DNA from: Bradyrhizobium sp. 170
GTDB lineage: Bacteria > Pseudomonadota > Alphaproteobacteria > Rhizobiales > Xanthobacteraceae
DNA: 64,000 nt
Assembly: GCF_023101085.1 (NCBI RefSeq)
Contig: NZ_CP064703.1
Location: 6,820,001-6,884,000 of the forward strand
Reading direction: 5' to 3'
The translations under genes and the position numbers were made by a program. Under the pieces are notes generated by a model. The model saw only the letters and a program-made list of their open reading frames with translations. It made no database searches and had not been told where the DNA came from. Position 1 is the stretch's first letter. Each line of letters begins with the position of its first letter. Positions 1 through 7,967 of this stretch are shown piece after piece.

Positions 1-938
1 ATCAGTTCGTAATCCATCAGATGGTAATTGCCGAAAAACAGCGCGCCGACCGATCGGTCCGCGATGATGCGTGTCAGCGATTCCAGCATGTCGGCCGGCG
101 TGGTGGTGAAGGAAATCGTCTCGATCAGCAGCAGGCGGTTATTGATGGCGTCGGGACCGAAGAATTGCGCCAGCACGCTGAACAGAACGTTGTTCTGGCG
201 CGCGACGTAGATCGTGTTGCTGGCGGCATAGGTCTTGTCCCAGTCGGCGCCGAGCTGCGCCTTCCAGTCCGCCAGCACCGTCATCCAGTGCGCGACTTGC
301 GTTTGCGCTGCCCAGGCGACATTCTTCGCCAGATATGGCGCCTGTTTCTTGCCGAAGGCTTCGAGCGCGGCGAACGGAATGACGCCCTTGGCAACGCATT
401 CGTCCATGAAGGCAATGTTGTTCTGCAGGATGGTGCGGTTGTTGTCGCGCCAGCCCGGCTCCATCGGCGTTGCATCGAGGCCGTCGAGCGCCGACTGCAT
501 GCGGCTGCGATAGGCCAGCATCGAGCCGCGCCAGGACTTGTTATCGGGGTTATCGACATAGGGGCCAACGACCTGTACCAGCGCCATCGTGCTGTGGCCG
601 ACGGATTTGAGCAATTGATACACGATCGGCACCTGCGGCGCGTCCAGCGGCGCCATGCCCGGCCGATAGAGGATCATCCGGCCGCCTGCGCCCGAGAACA
701 GGCCGAGGATCACCGGATGCTTGCTCAGGATGTTCTTCTGGAAAATCTTTGCTGCATCGCCATAGAGCTCGAACATGCCGGTGTTGAGCGCCAGCATATC
801 CTTGGTCGCGGTGTCGGAAGGTGTCGCAGCGGCTTTTCCGGCGATTGGCGCCATATAGGCGGGAAGGGTCTGGGCACTGGCGAAGGTCCCGCCCGAAAGC
901 ATGATTGCAGCAACGGCCAGACTGGGGGCAATTCTCAT
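1..938 (-). CDS. Secreted protein of unknown function (3' part outside window)
   Basis: The reverse strand is open from an ATG at 938 to the window edge, giving about 312 codons with no stop. The start MRIAPSLAVAAIMLSGG followed by ASAQ looks like a Sec signal peptide with cleavage near residue 24. The mature part is helix-rich with many Trp, Tyr and Asn residues and repeated motifs such as W-R-D-N-N and N-N-I-A-F-M. I do not recognise the family and see no metal or nucleotide site. It is divergent from the Bug-protein gene at 1100, so the two may share a control region. A forward reading frame over the same bases is a shadow: the reverse frame has the signal peptide and plausible codon use. 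Confidence 0.72.
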   Translation of the reverse strand, partial: MRIAPSLAVAAIMLSGGTFASAQTLPAYMAPIAGKAAATPSDTATKDMLALNTGMFELYGDAAKIFQKNILSKHPVILGLFSGAGGRMILYRPGMAPLDAPQVPIVYQLLKSVGHSTMALVQVVGPYVDNPDNKSWRGSMLAYRSRMQSALDGLDATPMEPGWRDNNRTILQNNIAFMDECVAKGVIPFAALEAFGKKQAPYLAKNVAWAAQTQVAHWMTVLADWKAQLGADWDKTYAASNTIYVARQNNVLFSVLAQFFGPDAINNRLLLIETISFTTTPADMLESLTRIIADRSVGALFFGNYHLMDYEL

Positions 939-1023
939 GTCGTGTTCCCTGTCACCCTGAAATTGTATGGGCCGAGCACCGACGAATATCTGATTCTGGG
1001 ACTAGCGGTCAGTACGCGGATAG

Positions 1024-1047
1024 CTAGACTTGGCACTAGACTTGGCA
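1024..1047. repeat. 12-bp tandem direct repeat in a divergent promoter region
   Basis: CTAGACTTGGCA occurs twice back to back (1024-1035 and 1036-1047), 53 bp upstream of the ATG at 1100 and 86 bp upstream of the divergent gene. The second copy runs into TTGGCACG, which equals a sigma-54 -24 element, but the expected -12 TTGC is only weakly present (TGGTA). It could be a regulator site or a chance duplication. Confidence 0.35.
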
Positions 1048-1099
1048 CGAGGCTGGTAAACGGGCCCTTGCAGAAAAAGAGTCAGTTGGGGAGGTCGAT

Positions 1100-2077
1100 A
1101 TGATGCGCTTGAGAACGGCGCTCGCGCTGGCGGCAATTGTTGCGGCGCCACCTCTTCTGGCTACGCCCGGTCTGGCGCAGGACTATCCGTCGCGGCCGGT
1201 GAAGGTGATTGTTCCCTTCGGCGCCGGGGGGCCTGCCGACGTCACCGCCCGCCAGATCGGGAACATTCTGCAGGAAAGTTTTGGCCAGCCCTTCGTCGTC
1301 GAGAACCGCACCGGAGCCGGCGGCGTGATCGGCACGCAGGAAGCCGTCAAGTCACCACCGGACGGCTATACGCTGCTGATGATGTCGAACACCCAGACCG
1401 CGAATGAATCGCTGGTTCCGCAGCGCAAATACGAATTGATGCGCGATCTCGCGCCAATCGCCCCGGTGAACTATTCCGACCTCGTCATCGTGGTTCATCC
1501 CTCCGTGCAGGCGAAGACGCTGCAGGAATTCATCGCGCTGGCCAAATCACAGCCCGCGAAACTGAACTACGCCTCGTCCGGTCAGGGCACGCCGTACCAC
1601 ATGGCGGGCGAGCTGTTCAAAGCCATGGCCGGCATCGACGTCGTGCACGTGCCCTACCGTAACAGCGGCGAGGCGCGCAGCGGCGTGATCGGCGGCCAGG
1701 TGCAGATGATGATCGATGCGGTTCCGGCGATGGCGCCCAATGTCGCCGAAAATCAGGTGCGCGCGCTGGCCACGACAGGCAAGACGCGCTCGACCGTGCT
1801 GCCCAATGCGCCGACGGTGATCGAGGCGGGCATTCCCGGCTATGAGGCCACCATCTGGCTCGGCCTGATGGCGCCCACGGGCACGCCAAAGCCGATCATC
1901 GACAAACTCAATGCGGCCGTGAACGCGGCGGTGAAACGGCCCGATGTCGTCAAGCTCTGGACCCAGCAGGGCGCGGTTCCGATGTCGATGACGCCGGAGG
2001 AATTCGACAAATTCCTGCGCGGCGATATTGTGAAGTGGGCGGAAGTGGTCAAGAAATTCGACAAGCCGCCGCAATAA
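1100..2077 (+). CDS. Bug/TctC family tripartite tricarboxylate transporter substrate-binding protein
   Basis: This 325-residue periplasmic protein binds a small carboxylate or similar solute. A signal peptide ends near TPGLAQ (residue 27), followed by the family start DYPSRPVKVIVPFGAGGPAD. The ligand-site signatures are present: N-R-x-G-A-G-G (about residue 69), D-G-Y-T-L (about 91), LNYASSGQGTP (about 155) and HVPYRNSG (about 187). Length is normal. GGGGAGG lies 7 bp before the ATG. No TctA or TctB membrane subunits are nearby, which is common for Bug proteins. The next gene starts 7 bp after its stop, so it is probably co-transcribed with the molybdenum hydroxylase and may bind that enzyme's substrate or act as its sensor. 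The ligand is unknown. Confidence 0.93.
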   Translation: MMRLRTALALAAIVAAPPLLATPGLAQDYPSRPVKVIVPFGAGGPADVTARQIGNILQESFGQPFVVENRTGAGGVIGTQEAVKSPPDGYTLLMMSNTQTANESLVPQRKYELMRDLAPIAPVNYSDLVIVVHPSVQAKTLQEFIALAKSQPAKLNYASSGQGTPYHMAGELFKAMAGIDVVHVPYRNSGEARSGVIGGQVQMMIDAVPAMAPNVAENQVRALATTGKTRSTVLPNAPTVIEAGIPGYEATIWLGLMAPTGTPKPIIDKLNAAVNAAVKRPDVVKLWTQQGAVPMSMTPEEFDKFLRGDIVKWAEVVKKFDKPPQ

Positions 2078-2083
2078 GAAGCC

Positions 2084-2575
2084 GTGAGCAAAGGTTCGCC
2101 CTCGATGCCGAGCGTTCGATTTCGCCTCAACGGCGCCGAGACCGAGATTGACGCCGATCCCGATCGGTCATTGCTGGATATTTTGCGCGGACAGCTCGGC
2201 ATGACCGGGCCGCATTTCGGCTGCGGCGCCGGCGAGTGCGGCGCCTGCAACGTGATTGTCGGCGACCGCGCGCTGTCCGCCTGCGATACGCCGCTCTGGT
2301 CGGTGGCGGACAGGGATGTAACCACCATCGAAGGGCTGGGAACGATCGAGCAGCCACATCCGCTGCAGCGCGCCTTCATCGCCGAGCAGGCGCTGCAATG
2401 CGGCTATTGCGTCTCCGGCATCCTGATGAGCGCAGCGGCGCTGTTGAAGCGAAACCCGTCACCGACAAGCCGGGAGGTGAAGGAAGCGCTCGACCGCAAC
2501 CTCTGCCGTTGCGGTTCGCATAATCGCATGGTGCGGGCGGTGCTGCGCGCGGCGGAAGAAATGGCGGCAGGATGA
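2084..2575 (+). CDS. (2Fe-2S) small subunit of a molybdenum hydroxylase (IorA-like)
   Basis: This 163-residue electron-transfer subunit belongs to the xanthine oxidase family. Plant-type ferredoxin cysteines are at 47, 52, 55 and 67 (C-G-A-G-E-C-G-A-C), and the second cluster uses C106, C109, C141 and C143 (QCGYC and LCRC). The start is a GTG at 2084; an ATG at residue 8 (2105) is an equally good start. The stop overlaps the next ATG by 4 bp, as expected for subunits translated together. There is no separate FAD subunit, so electrons probably leave to a cytochrome, as in isoquinoline and nicotinate dehydrogenases. The substrate cannot be read from the sequence. Confidence 0.93.
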   Translation: MSKGSPSMPSVRFRLNGAETEIDADPDRSLLDILRGQLGMTGPHFGCGAGECGACNVIVGDRALSACDTPLWSVADRDVTTIEGLGTIEQPHPLQRAFIAEQALQCGYCVSGILMSAAALLKRNPSPTSREVKEALDRNLCRCGSHNRMVRAVLRAAEEMAAG

Positions 2576-4713
2576 ATCAGCCGGCGCCCGCTCCCTCCCC
2601 GCCCGCACTGCCGGTAAGCCTTGCGGCAAACCCAAAGCTGTCGTCGTGGCTGAAATTCTCAAGCGACGGACAGGTGACGGTCTCGCCGGGCAAGGTGGAG
2701 ATCGGGCAAGGCATCGTGACGGCGCTGGCACAGATCGCAGCGGATGAGCTCGATATCGATCTGTCTCGCGTGCAGATAATCCGGGCGTCAACCGCCGCCA
2801 GTCCCAACGAGGGCGTCACCTCGGGCAGCCTCTCCATCCAGCAGTCGGGCCGCGCGCTGCGTCATGCCTGTGCCGAGGTTCGCCGGATCTTTCTGCAGCA
2901 CGCGGTGGAACGGCTGGGCGTTGATATCGATGCACTCGACATCGAGGACGGCACCATTTCAGGACCGGGCAATGTCAGGACCAGTTACTGGGAGCTTGCC
3001 GAGGAAGTATCGCTCGATCGCGATACCACGCCCGGAGTAACGCCAAAGATCGCATCGCGCCGGGCGCTGGCCGGGAATTCAATTCAGCGGATCGACATTC
3101 CGGACAAGGTTTTGGGCCGGCCGCGATTCATCCACGATCAGGCACTGGCGGGAATGCTGCACGGCCGCGTGCTGCGGTCGGAGAACGCGCGCGCCAAACT
3201 TATCGAATTGAAGGAAGATGGCGTCCGCGCCGTCGCTGGTTTCGTCGCGATCGTGCGCGACGGCAGTTTCGCGGGCGTCGTCAGCGAGACCGAACATGGC
3301 GCGGAACTGGCGGTTCAGGCCTTGCGTAAGGGCGCGACCTGGTCTGACGGCGAGCCCCTCCCCGACGAAAACGATCTGGCCTCGTTCCTGAAAGCACAGC
3401 CGGCGGAATCGACGATCATCGACAAGAAGACGGCTGCATCACCTGGCGCGGCGGCGCGGACCATGAGGCGACAATATACCCGCCCCTATATTGCGCACGC
3501 GTCGATCGCACCGTCCTGCGCGATGGCGCAGTGGCACGGCGACCGCGTTCATGTCTGGACCCACAGCCAGGGCGTCTATCTCCTGCGCGCCGATCTGGCG
3601 CTGGTTCTCAAGCTGCCGGTCGAACACATTACCGTTGAGCACATGGAGGGCGCGGGCTGCTACGGGCACAATGCCGCCGACGATGTCGCGCTCGATGCCG
3701 TGCTGCTCGCTAAAGCCGCCAGCGGTCGGCCGGTGCGGGTACAATGGTCGCGCCAAGGCGAAATGTCCGATGCACCCTTTGGGGCGGCGATGGCGATCGA
3801 GATCGAGGCCGATCTTGACGCGCAGGGGGAAATCATCGACTGGCGGCACTCGATCTGGGGCAACGGTCATGTAGCGCGCCCGGGGCGCGCGGCACAGCCC
3901 GCATTGCTGGCGGGGTTCGAACTGGCGGACCCGTTTCCGCGCATGATCTCGACCAATCCGCCGCAGGCCAATGGCGGCGGCAGCGATCGCAACTCCGTCC
4001 CGCTCTATGATTTTCCTTCCTGGCGCATCGAAAGCCATCGCCTGACAACCATGCCAATCCGCACCTCGGCGCTGCGGACGCTCGGCGCGCAGGGCAATGT
4101 GTTTGCGATTGAATCCATCCTCGATGAAATCGCCGCCGAGCGCGGTGAGGATCCGATTGCGTTCCGGCTGCGATACTTGCGGGATGAGCGGGCAAAGGAC
4201 GTCATCCGCGCCGTTGCCGCTCGCGCCAAATGGAAGCCGGAGAAGCAGCCGGGCGTCGGCTATGGCGTGGCCTTTGCCCGCTACAAGAACACCGGCGCCT
4301 ATTGCGCGGCGATCGCCGAGATCGAGGGCGCCGAGGAGATCAGTGTCAGGAAATTGACGCTGGCGGTCGATGTCGGCGAAGCGATCAATCCCGACGGCGT
4401 CATCAACCAGATCGAGGGCGGTGCCATTCAAGCCACGAGCTGGGTGCTGAAGGAACGCCTCCGCTTCGACCGGCAACGCATCACCAGCACCAGCTGGACG
4501 GAATATCCGATCCTGCGCTTCAGCGAAGTGCCCGATGTCGAGGTTGAGGTCATCCAGCGGCCTGATATGGACCCGGTCGGCGCCGGCGAGGCTGCCCATG
4601 GCCCGGTTACATCAGCCATCGCCAACGCCGTGTTCGACGCACTCGGCGTGCGGGTGCGCGATCTGCCGATCACGCGGGACAGAATCATTGCCGCAATGGA
4701 ATTGACCGCATGA
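2572..4713 (+). CDS. Molybdopterin-binding large subunit of a molybdenum hydroxylase (IorB-like)
   Basis: This 713-residue protein has the permuted order of isoquinoline 1-oxidoreductase beta subunits: a molybdopterin domain first (S-P-G-K-V-E-I-G-Q-G, about residues 43-52), then the hammerhead domain near 180-260, then the second molybdopterin part. A G-A-G-E-A-A segment near residue 670 supplies the active-site Glu typical of the family. No twin-arginine signal is seen at the N-terminus, so it should be cytosolic or travel with a partner. It starts inside the stop of the 2Fe-2S subunit gene and its stop overlaps the next gene by 4 bp. The reaction should be hydroxylation beside a ring nitrogen or oxidation of an aldehyde. 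Confidence 0.92.
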   Translation: MNQPAPAPSPPALPVSLAANPKLSSWLKFSSDGQVTVSPGKVEIGQGIVTALAQIAADELDIDLSRVQIIRASTAASPNEGVTSGSLSIQQSGRALRHACAEVRRIFLQHAVERLGVDIDALDIEDGTISGPGNVRTSYWELAEEVSLDRDTTPGVTPKIASRRALAGNSIQRIDIPDKVLGRPRFIHDQALAGMLHGRVLRSENARAKLIELKEDGVRAVAGFVAIVRDGSFAGVVSETEHGAELAVQALRKGATWSDGEPLPDENDLASFLKAQPAESTIIDKKTAASPGAAARTMRRQYTRPYIAHASIAPSCAMAQWHGDRVHVWTHSQGVYLLRADLALVLKLPVEHITVEHMEGAGCYGHNAADDVALDAVLLAKAASGRPVRVQWSRQGEMSDAPFGAAMAIEIEADLDAQGEIIDWRHSIWGNGHVARPGRAAQPALLAGFELADPFPRMISTNPPQANGGGSDRNSVPLYDFPSWRIESHRLTTMPIRTSALRTLGAQGNVFAIESILDEIAAERGEDPIAFRLRYLRDERAKDVIRAVAARAKWKPEKQPGVGYGVAFARYKNTGAYCAAIAEIEGAEEISVRKLTLAVDVGEAINPDGVINQIEGGAIQATSWVLKERLRFDRQRITSTSWTEYPILRFSEVPDVEVEVIQRPDMDPVGAGEAAHGPVTSAIANAVFDALGVRVRDLPITRDRIIAAMELTA

Positions 4714-5429
4714 GCACCCTGAACATCCTGAGCGGCGGCGCGGCAGAGGGTCTGGTCGCAAGCCTGACGCCGGCCTTCAAGGCCCTGACCGGATTCGATA
4801 TCGCAGGCGAATTTGGCGCGGTCGGCGCCATGGCCGACAAATTGCGCAAGGGCACGCCGGCAGACATCATCATCCTGACCGCGGCCCTCGTCGCCAAGCT
4901 GGCGGAGGAGAAGCTGGTGGTCGCCACGTCGATCGCCGATGTCGGCTTGGTCGAGACCGCCCTCGCCGTCCGCACTGGCGATCCCCAAGCCGTAGTCAAG
5001 GATGCCGCTGATTTGCGCGAAGCCTTGCTGGCGTCCGATGCGATCTTCGTGCCGGATACCAAAGCCTCGACGGCTGGAATTCACATTGCAAATGTTCTTC
5101 AGCATCTCGGCATCGCCGATGCGGTTGCCACCCGCCTCAAAATTTTCCCGAATGGCGCGACGGCGATGCGCAAACTGGCGGCGTCCGAGGCGCGACGTCC
5201 GCTCGGGTGTACGCAATCGACCGAGATCATCAGCACCCAAGGCGTGACCTTGTCCGGTTCACTACCGCCGGGCTGCGAACTCGCGACCATGTACACGGCG
5301 GGCATCACGGCCGCCGCCGCCCACCCGCAACAAGCCCAACATCTGATCGACCTGTTGTCCGGCGCCGGACAACATGAACAGCGGCAGCACGCCGGCTTCA
5401 TCAACGGCCGGCGCCAGGCGCCAACGTAG
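4710..5429 (+). CDS. ModA-like substrate-binding-fold protein without a signal peptide
   Basis: This 239-residue protein has the fold signatures of molybdate-binding ModA: L-N-I-L-S-G-G-A-A-E at the start, G-A-V-G-A-M-A-D-K at about 40, P-A-D-I-I-I-L near 53, and P-D-T-K-A-S-T-A-G-I-H near 118. It begins MSTLNIL with no hydrophobic leader, so it should stay in the cytosol. The gene overlaps the molybdenum-hydroxylase large subunit by 4 bp, and no ModB or ModC is nearby. Known ModA proteins are periplasmic. A cytosolic copy in a molybdoenzyme operon suggests handling of an oxyanion, cofactor delivery or ligand sensing; this is inference. It could equally be a solute-binding domain reused as a sensor. 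Confidence 0.85.
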   Translation: MSTLNILSGGAAEGLVASLTPAFKALTGFDIAGEFGAVGAMADKLRKGTPADIIILTAALVAKLAEEKLVVATSIADVGLVETALAVRTGDPQAVVKDAADLREALLASDAIFVPDTKASTAGIHIANVLQHLGIADAVATRLKIFPNGATAMRKLAASEARRPLGCTQSTEIISTQGVTLSGSLPPGCELATMYTAGITAAAAHPQQAQHLIDLLSGAGQHEQRQHAGFINGRRQAPT

Positions 5430-5497
5430 CGCCCCAATTGTTGGACGCGCCCCTTCCGGGCGCCCGGCACAAAACCACTGCGCGGCTCGATTTCTGA

Positions 5498-5527
5498 TTG
5501 TCAAAGCCAATTCATATACTAATATAT
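5498..5527 (+). promoter_or_regulatory. Candidate promoter with overlapping palindromic operator upstream of the GntR gene
   Basis: TTGTCA (5498-5503) and TAATAT (5520-5525) are spaced 16 bp and could form a sigma-70 type promoter 20 bp before the GntR ATG. The -10 box is covered by the inverted repeat ATATA-CTAA-TATAT (5514-5527). AT-rich palindromes of this kind are usual for FCD-type GntR regulators, so autoregulation is plausible. The surroundings are GC-rich, which makes the AT patch stand out. Confidence 0.45.
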
Positions 5528-5544
5528 CAATCGAGAAAGCAGCC

Positions 5545-6288
5545 ATGCCCGCTCGCGCATCGAAAAAGACGGATCCAACGGTTCGCCGAATGGCCGCCGG
5601 CACTCGCCGCAGCGGCAGACCGCGCGCGGCAACGGCAGCGTCCAGAATCTATTCCGATCTTCGGGTCGAATTGGTGTCGCTGCAGCGCCGGCCCGGAGAA
5701 GCCATCTCGGAAGCGCAAATCGCGCTCTCCTACGGGGTGAGTCGTACCCCCGTTCGCGAGGCGATCCTCAAATTATCGGATGAGGGCCTGCTGGAGATCT
5801 ATCCCCAATCCGGCATCTTCGTCTCGCGCATTCCGGTCGCTGCGCTCCCGGAAGCCATCATCATCCGCAAGGCGCTGGAGGAAACCACCGCGCGGCTCGC
5901 CGCAGAACGCGCGACACCGAGCCAGATTCTGGCGCTGCAGTCGATCCTGGAGCGGCAGCGCGAGGCCAGCGTTGCCGGAGACAGCGATACGTTCCATCAG
6001 GCCGATGAAATGTTTCATGCTACAGTCGCCGATGTCGCAGGCTATCCCGGAATCTGGAAGTATATCCAGCAGGTGAAGGTCCATGTTGATCGCTATCGCC
6101 GGCTGACCCTGCCCCAGCGCGGCCGGATCGCAAAGGTGATCGTCGAGCACGAGGCCGTGCTGACCGCGATCGAGGCGCATGATGCAGAGGGCGCAAGGCG
6201 GGCGATGGAAGTCCACCTCGAAAGCCTTCTCGAGAACATCTCGGCTACTCAACATATCAATCCGGAGTACTTCGACGAGCGACCCTAG
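5545..6288 (+). CDS. GntR family transcriptional regulator, FCD (FadR-type) ligand domain
   Basis: This 247-residue regulator has a winged-helix domain from about residue 33 to 100, including E-A-Q-I-A-L-S-Y-G-V-S-R-T-P-V-R-E-A-I-L and G-L-L-E-I-Y-P-Q-S-G-I-F-V. An all-helical FCD domain follows to about residue 235, with the metal/ligand residues D-x-x-F-H and later E-H. The reading frame is open 171 bp further upstream, but the ATG at 5545 lies just after a plausible promoter and starts the normal N-terminus. It lies between the molybdenum-hydroxylase operon and the TRAP transporter, so it is the likely regulator of both, responding to the imported compound or a metabolite. Confidence 0.9.
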   Translation: MPARASKKTDPTVRRMAAGTRRSGRPRAATAASRIYSDLRVELVSLQRRPGEAISEAQIALSYGVSRTPVREAILKLSDEGLLEIYPQSGIFVSRIPVAALPEAIIIRKALEETTARLAAERATPSQILALQSILERQREASVAGDSDTFHQADEMFHATVADVAGYPGIWKYIQQVKVHVDRYRRLTLPQRGRIAKVIVEHEAVLTAIEAHDAEGARRAMEVHLESLLENISATQHINPEYFDERP

Positions 6289-6335
6289 AGTTCGAAAAGT
6301 CCATAAAACGATAAACAACATCAGGGAGGAACACC

Positions 6336-7337
6336 ATGAAACGCCGCGACTTCATCAAGCTGAGCGCAGGGCTCGGGGCCGCGATGGCGGCCACCACGCC
6401 ACTGTCATCCGCATTTGCTCAAACGAAAATGGTGCTGAAGGCATCGGACGTTCATCCGCTGGGCTATCCGACGGTCGAGGCCGTCGTCCGGATGGGCAAG
6501 AAGCTGGAAGCCGCCACCAACGGCCGACTGACGATCCAGATGTTCCCCTCAATGCAGCTGGGCGGCGAAAAGGAAATGATCGAGCAGGCCCAGCTCGGCG
6601 CGCTGCAGATCGCCCGTATTTCGGTCGGCGCCGTCGGCCCCGTCGTGGACGACGTCAACGTCTTCAACATGCCGTTCGTCTTCCGCAACTCCAAGCACAT
6701 GGAGAAAGTCATCGACGGCGAGATCGGCGACGAATTGCTGGCGAAGATTTCCGCGGCCGAAAAGACCGGCCTGATCGCGCTGTGCTGGATGAACGCCGGC
6801 TCGCGCAACGTCTACAACAACAAGCGGCCGATCCGGACCATCGCCGACCTCAAGGGCCTCAAGGTCCGCATGATGGGGAATCCACTGTTCGTCGATACCA
6901 TGAATGCGCTGGGCGGCAATGGCGTAGCTCTCGGCTTCGATCAGGTCTTCAGCTCGATGCAGACCGGCGTGGTCGACGGCGCGGAGAACAATCCGCCATC
7001 GTTCATCGCGCAGAACCATTACCAGGTGGCCAAGTATTTCACGATGACCGAACACCTGATCATTCCAGAGCTTTTGGTCTTCTCGCGCATCTCCTGGCAA
7101 AAGCTGTCGCCGGAAGATCAGGCGCTGATCAAGAAGCTTTCGAAGGAAGCGCAGGCCGAACAGCGTGTGCTCTGGTATGAAGCGGAGAACGCCGCCATCG
7201 AAAAAATGAAGGCGGCCGGCACCGAGATCATCACCGACATCGACAAGAAACCGTTCCAGGACGCCGTCAAGCCGGTCTGGGACAAATACGGCGCGAAATA
7301 CGCGGCGATGGTCAAGCGCATCGAGGCGGTGAACTAG
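6336..7337 (+). CDS. TRAP transporter solute-binding protein (DctP family)
   Basis: This 333-residue periplasmic receptor feeds a TRAP permease. The N-terminus MKRRDFIKLSAG has two arginines (R3-R4) and looks Tat-like, then a hydrophobic run to S-A-F-A-Q. Family signatures are L-G-G-E-K-E-M-I-E-Q-A-Q-L-G near residue 72, the carboxylate-contact region around N-A-G-S-R-N-V-Y-N-N and I-R-T-I-A-D-L-K-G-L-K-V-R (about 151-180), and Q-T-G-V-V-D-G-A-E-N-N-P-P near 209. GGGAGG lies 6 bp before the ATG. The gene is followed by the small and large permease genes, so the transporter is complete. DctP ligands are usually organic acids; this ligand is unknown. Confidence 0.94.
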   Translation: MKRRDFIKLSAGLGAAMAATTPLSSAFAQTKMVLKASDVHPLGYPTVEAVVRMGKKLEAATNGRLTIQMFPSMQLGGEKEMIEQAQLGALQIARISVGAVGPVVDDVNVFNMPFVFRNSKHMEKVIDGEIGDELLAKISAAEKTGLIALCWMNAGSRNVYNNKRPIRTIADLKGLKVRMMGNPLFVDTMNALGGNGVALGFDQVFSSMQTGVVDGAENNPPSFIAQNHYQVAKYFTMTEHLIIPELLVFSRISWQKLSPEDQALIKKLSKEAQAEQRVLWYEAENAAIEKMKAAGTEIITDIDKKPFQDAVKPVWDKYGAKYAAMVKRIEAVN

Positions 7338-7358
7338 CGCCTGGCTCGCGATTGGCGA

Positions 7359-7386
7359 GTGGCCGGACGACGTCCGTTCGGGCCAC
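7359..7386 (+). other. Intercistronic stem-loop between dctP-like and dctQ-like genes
   Basis: GTGGCC (7359-7364) pairs with GGCCAC (7381-7386), and inside it GGAC pairs with GTCC around a 3-base loop. There is no T run, so it is not a typical terminator. Such hairpins often protect the upstream binding-protein mRNA and let it be made in excess over the permeases. Confidence 0.35.
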
Positions 7387-7440
7387 CGCCTCTCCGAGCC
7401 GCAGAAGCGATTTGAAGCGCCGTTATTCTCCGAGGTCAAA

Positions 7441-7962
7441 ATGTCCAATTCTGCGGCCGGAACTTTCCGGCGTGTGACCGATGCGGTTTACTGGACCGGC
7501 GCCGTGATCGCGTGCGTGGCGCTGGTGCTGGTCTCTGCGGTCATTCCGTGGGCCGTCTATACCCGATACATCCTGAACAGCGCCGCGTCATGGCCCGAAC
7601 CGATGGCCGTACTGCTGACCGTCGGCATTACCTTTATCGGCTCGGCCAACTGCTATCGGCAGCGCATCCACATGAACATGACGGTGGGTACAGATTTGCT
7701 ACCGCCGCTGCTGCGCCGCGCTTCGCTGTTCCTCAGCGAAGTCTTGATGGGCGTGATTGCGATCTTCATGGTGATTTGGGGGCTGCGGCTCGTTCACACC
7801 ACCTGGGACAATTCGGTCGATGAATTTCCATGGCTGTCGGTCGGCATCACCTATCTTCCGATCGTGGTCAGCGGCGCCATGATGCTTCTGTTCGTCGTCG
7901 AACGCCTGACCATCGGCCCGCCGCCGCGTGACGGCAGCGACGCCCACGTACCGGTCGAGTAA
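7441..7962 (+). CDS. TRAP transporter small permease (DctQ family)
   Basis: This 173-residue membrane protein has four predicted helices: around residues 17-38, 55-72, 92-115 and 134-155. The family pattern of a conserved W-P-E-P between helices 1 and 2 and a loop with Y-R-Q-R-I-H-M-N is visible. It forms a complex with the large permease that starts 5 bp downstream. The acidic C-terminal tail is cytosolic. Length matches the family. Confidence 0.92.
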   Translation: MSNSAAGTFRRVTDAVYWTGAVIACVALVLVSAVIPWAVYTRYILNSAASWPEPMAVLLTVGITFIGSANCYRQRIHMNMTVGTDLLPPLLRRASLFLSEVLMGVIAIFMVIWGLRLVHTTWDNSVDEFPWLSVGITYLPIVVSGAMMLLFVVERLTIGPPPRDGSDAHVPVE

Positions 7963-7967
7963 TTCCC

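Noticed and set aside
21-1103. Long forward open frame of 360 codons at the window start
   Set aside because: The opposite strand encodes a protein with a clear signal peptide and natural composition; the forward frame is Arg/His-rich and has no start signal.
3439-4599. Reverse open frame of 386 codons inside the molybdenum-hydroxylase gene
   Set aside because: The forward frame has all family motifs. The reverse frame is a GC-bias shadow.
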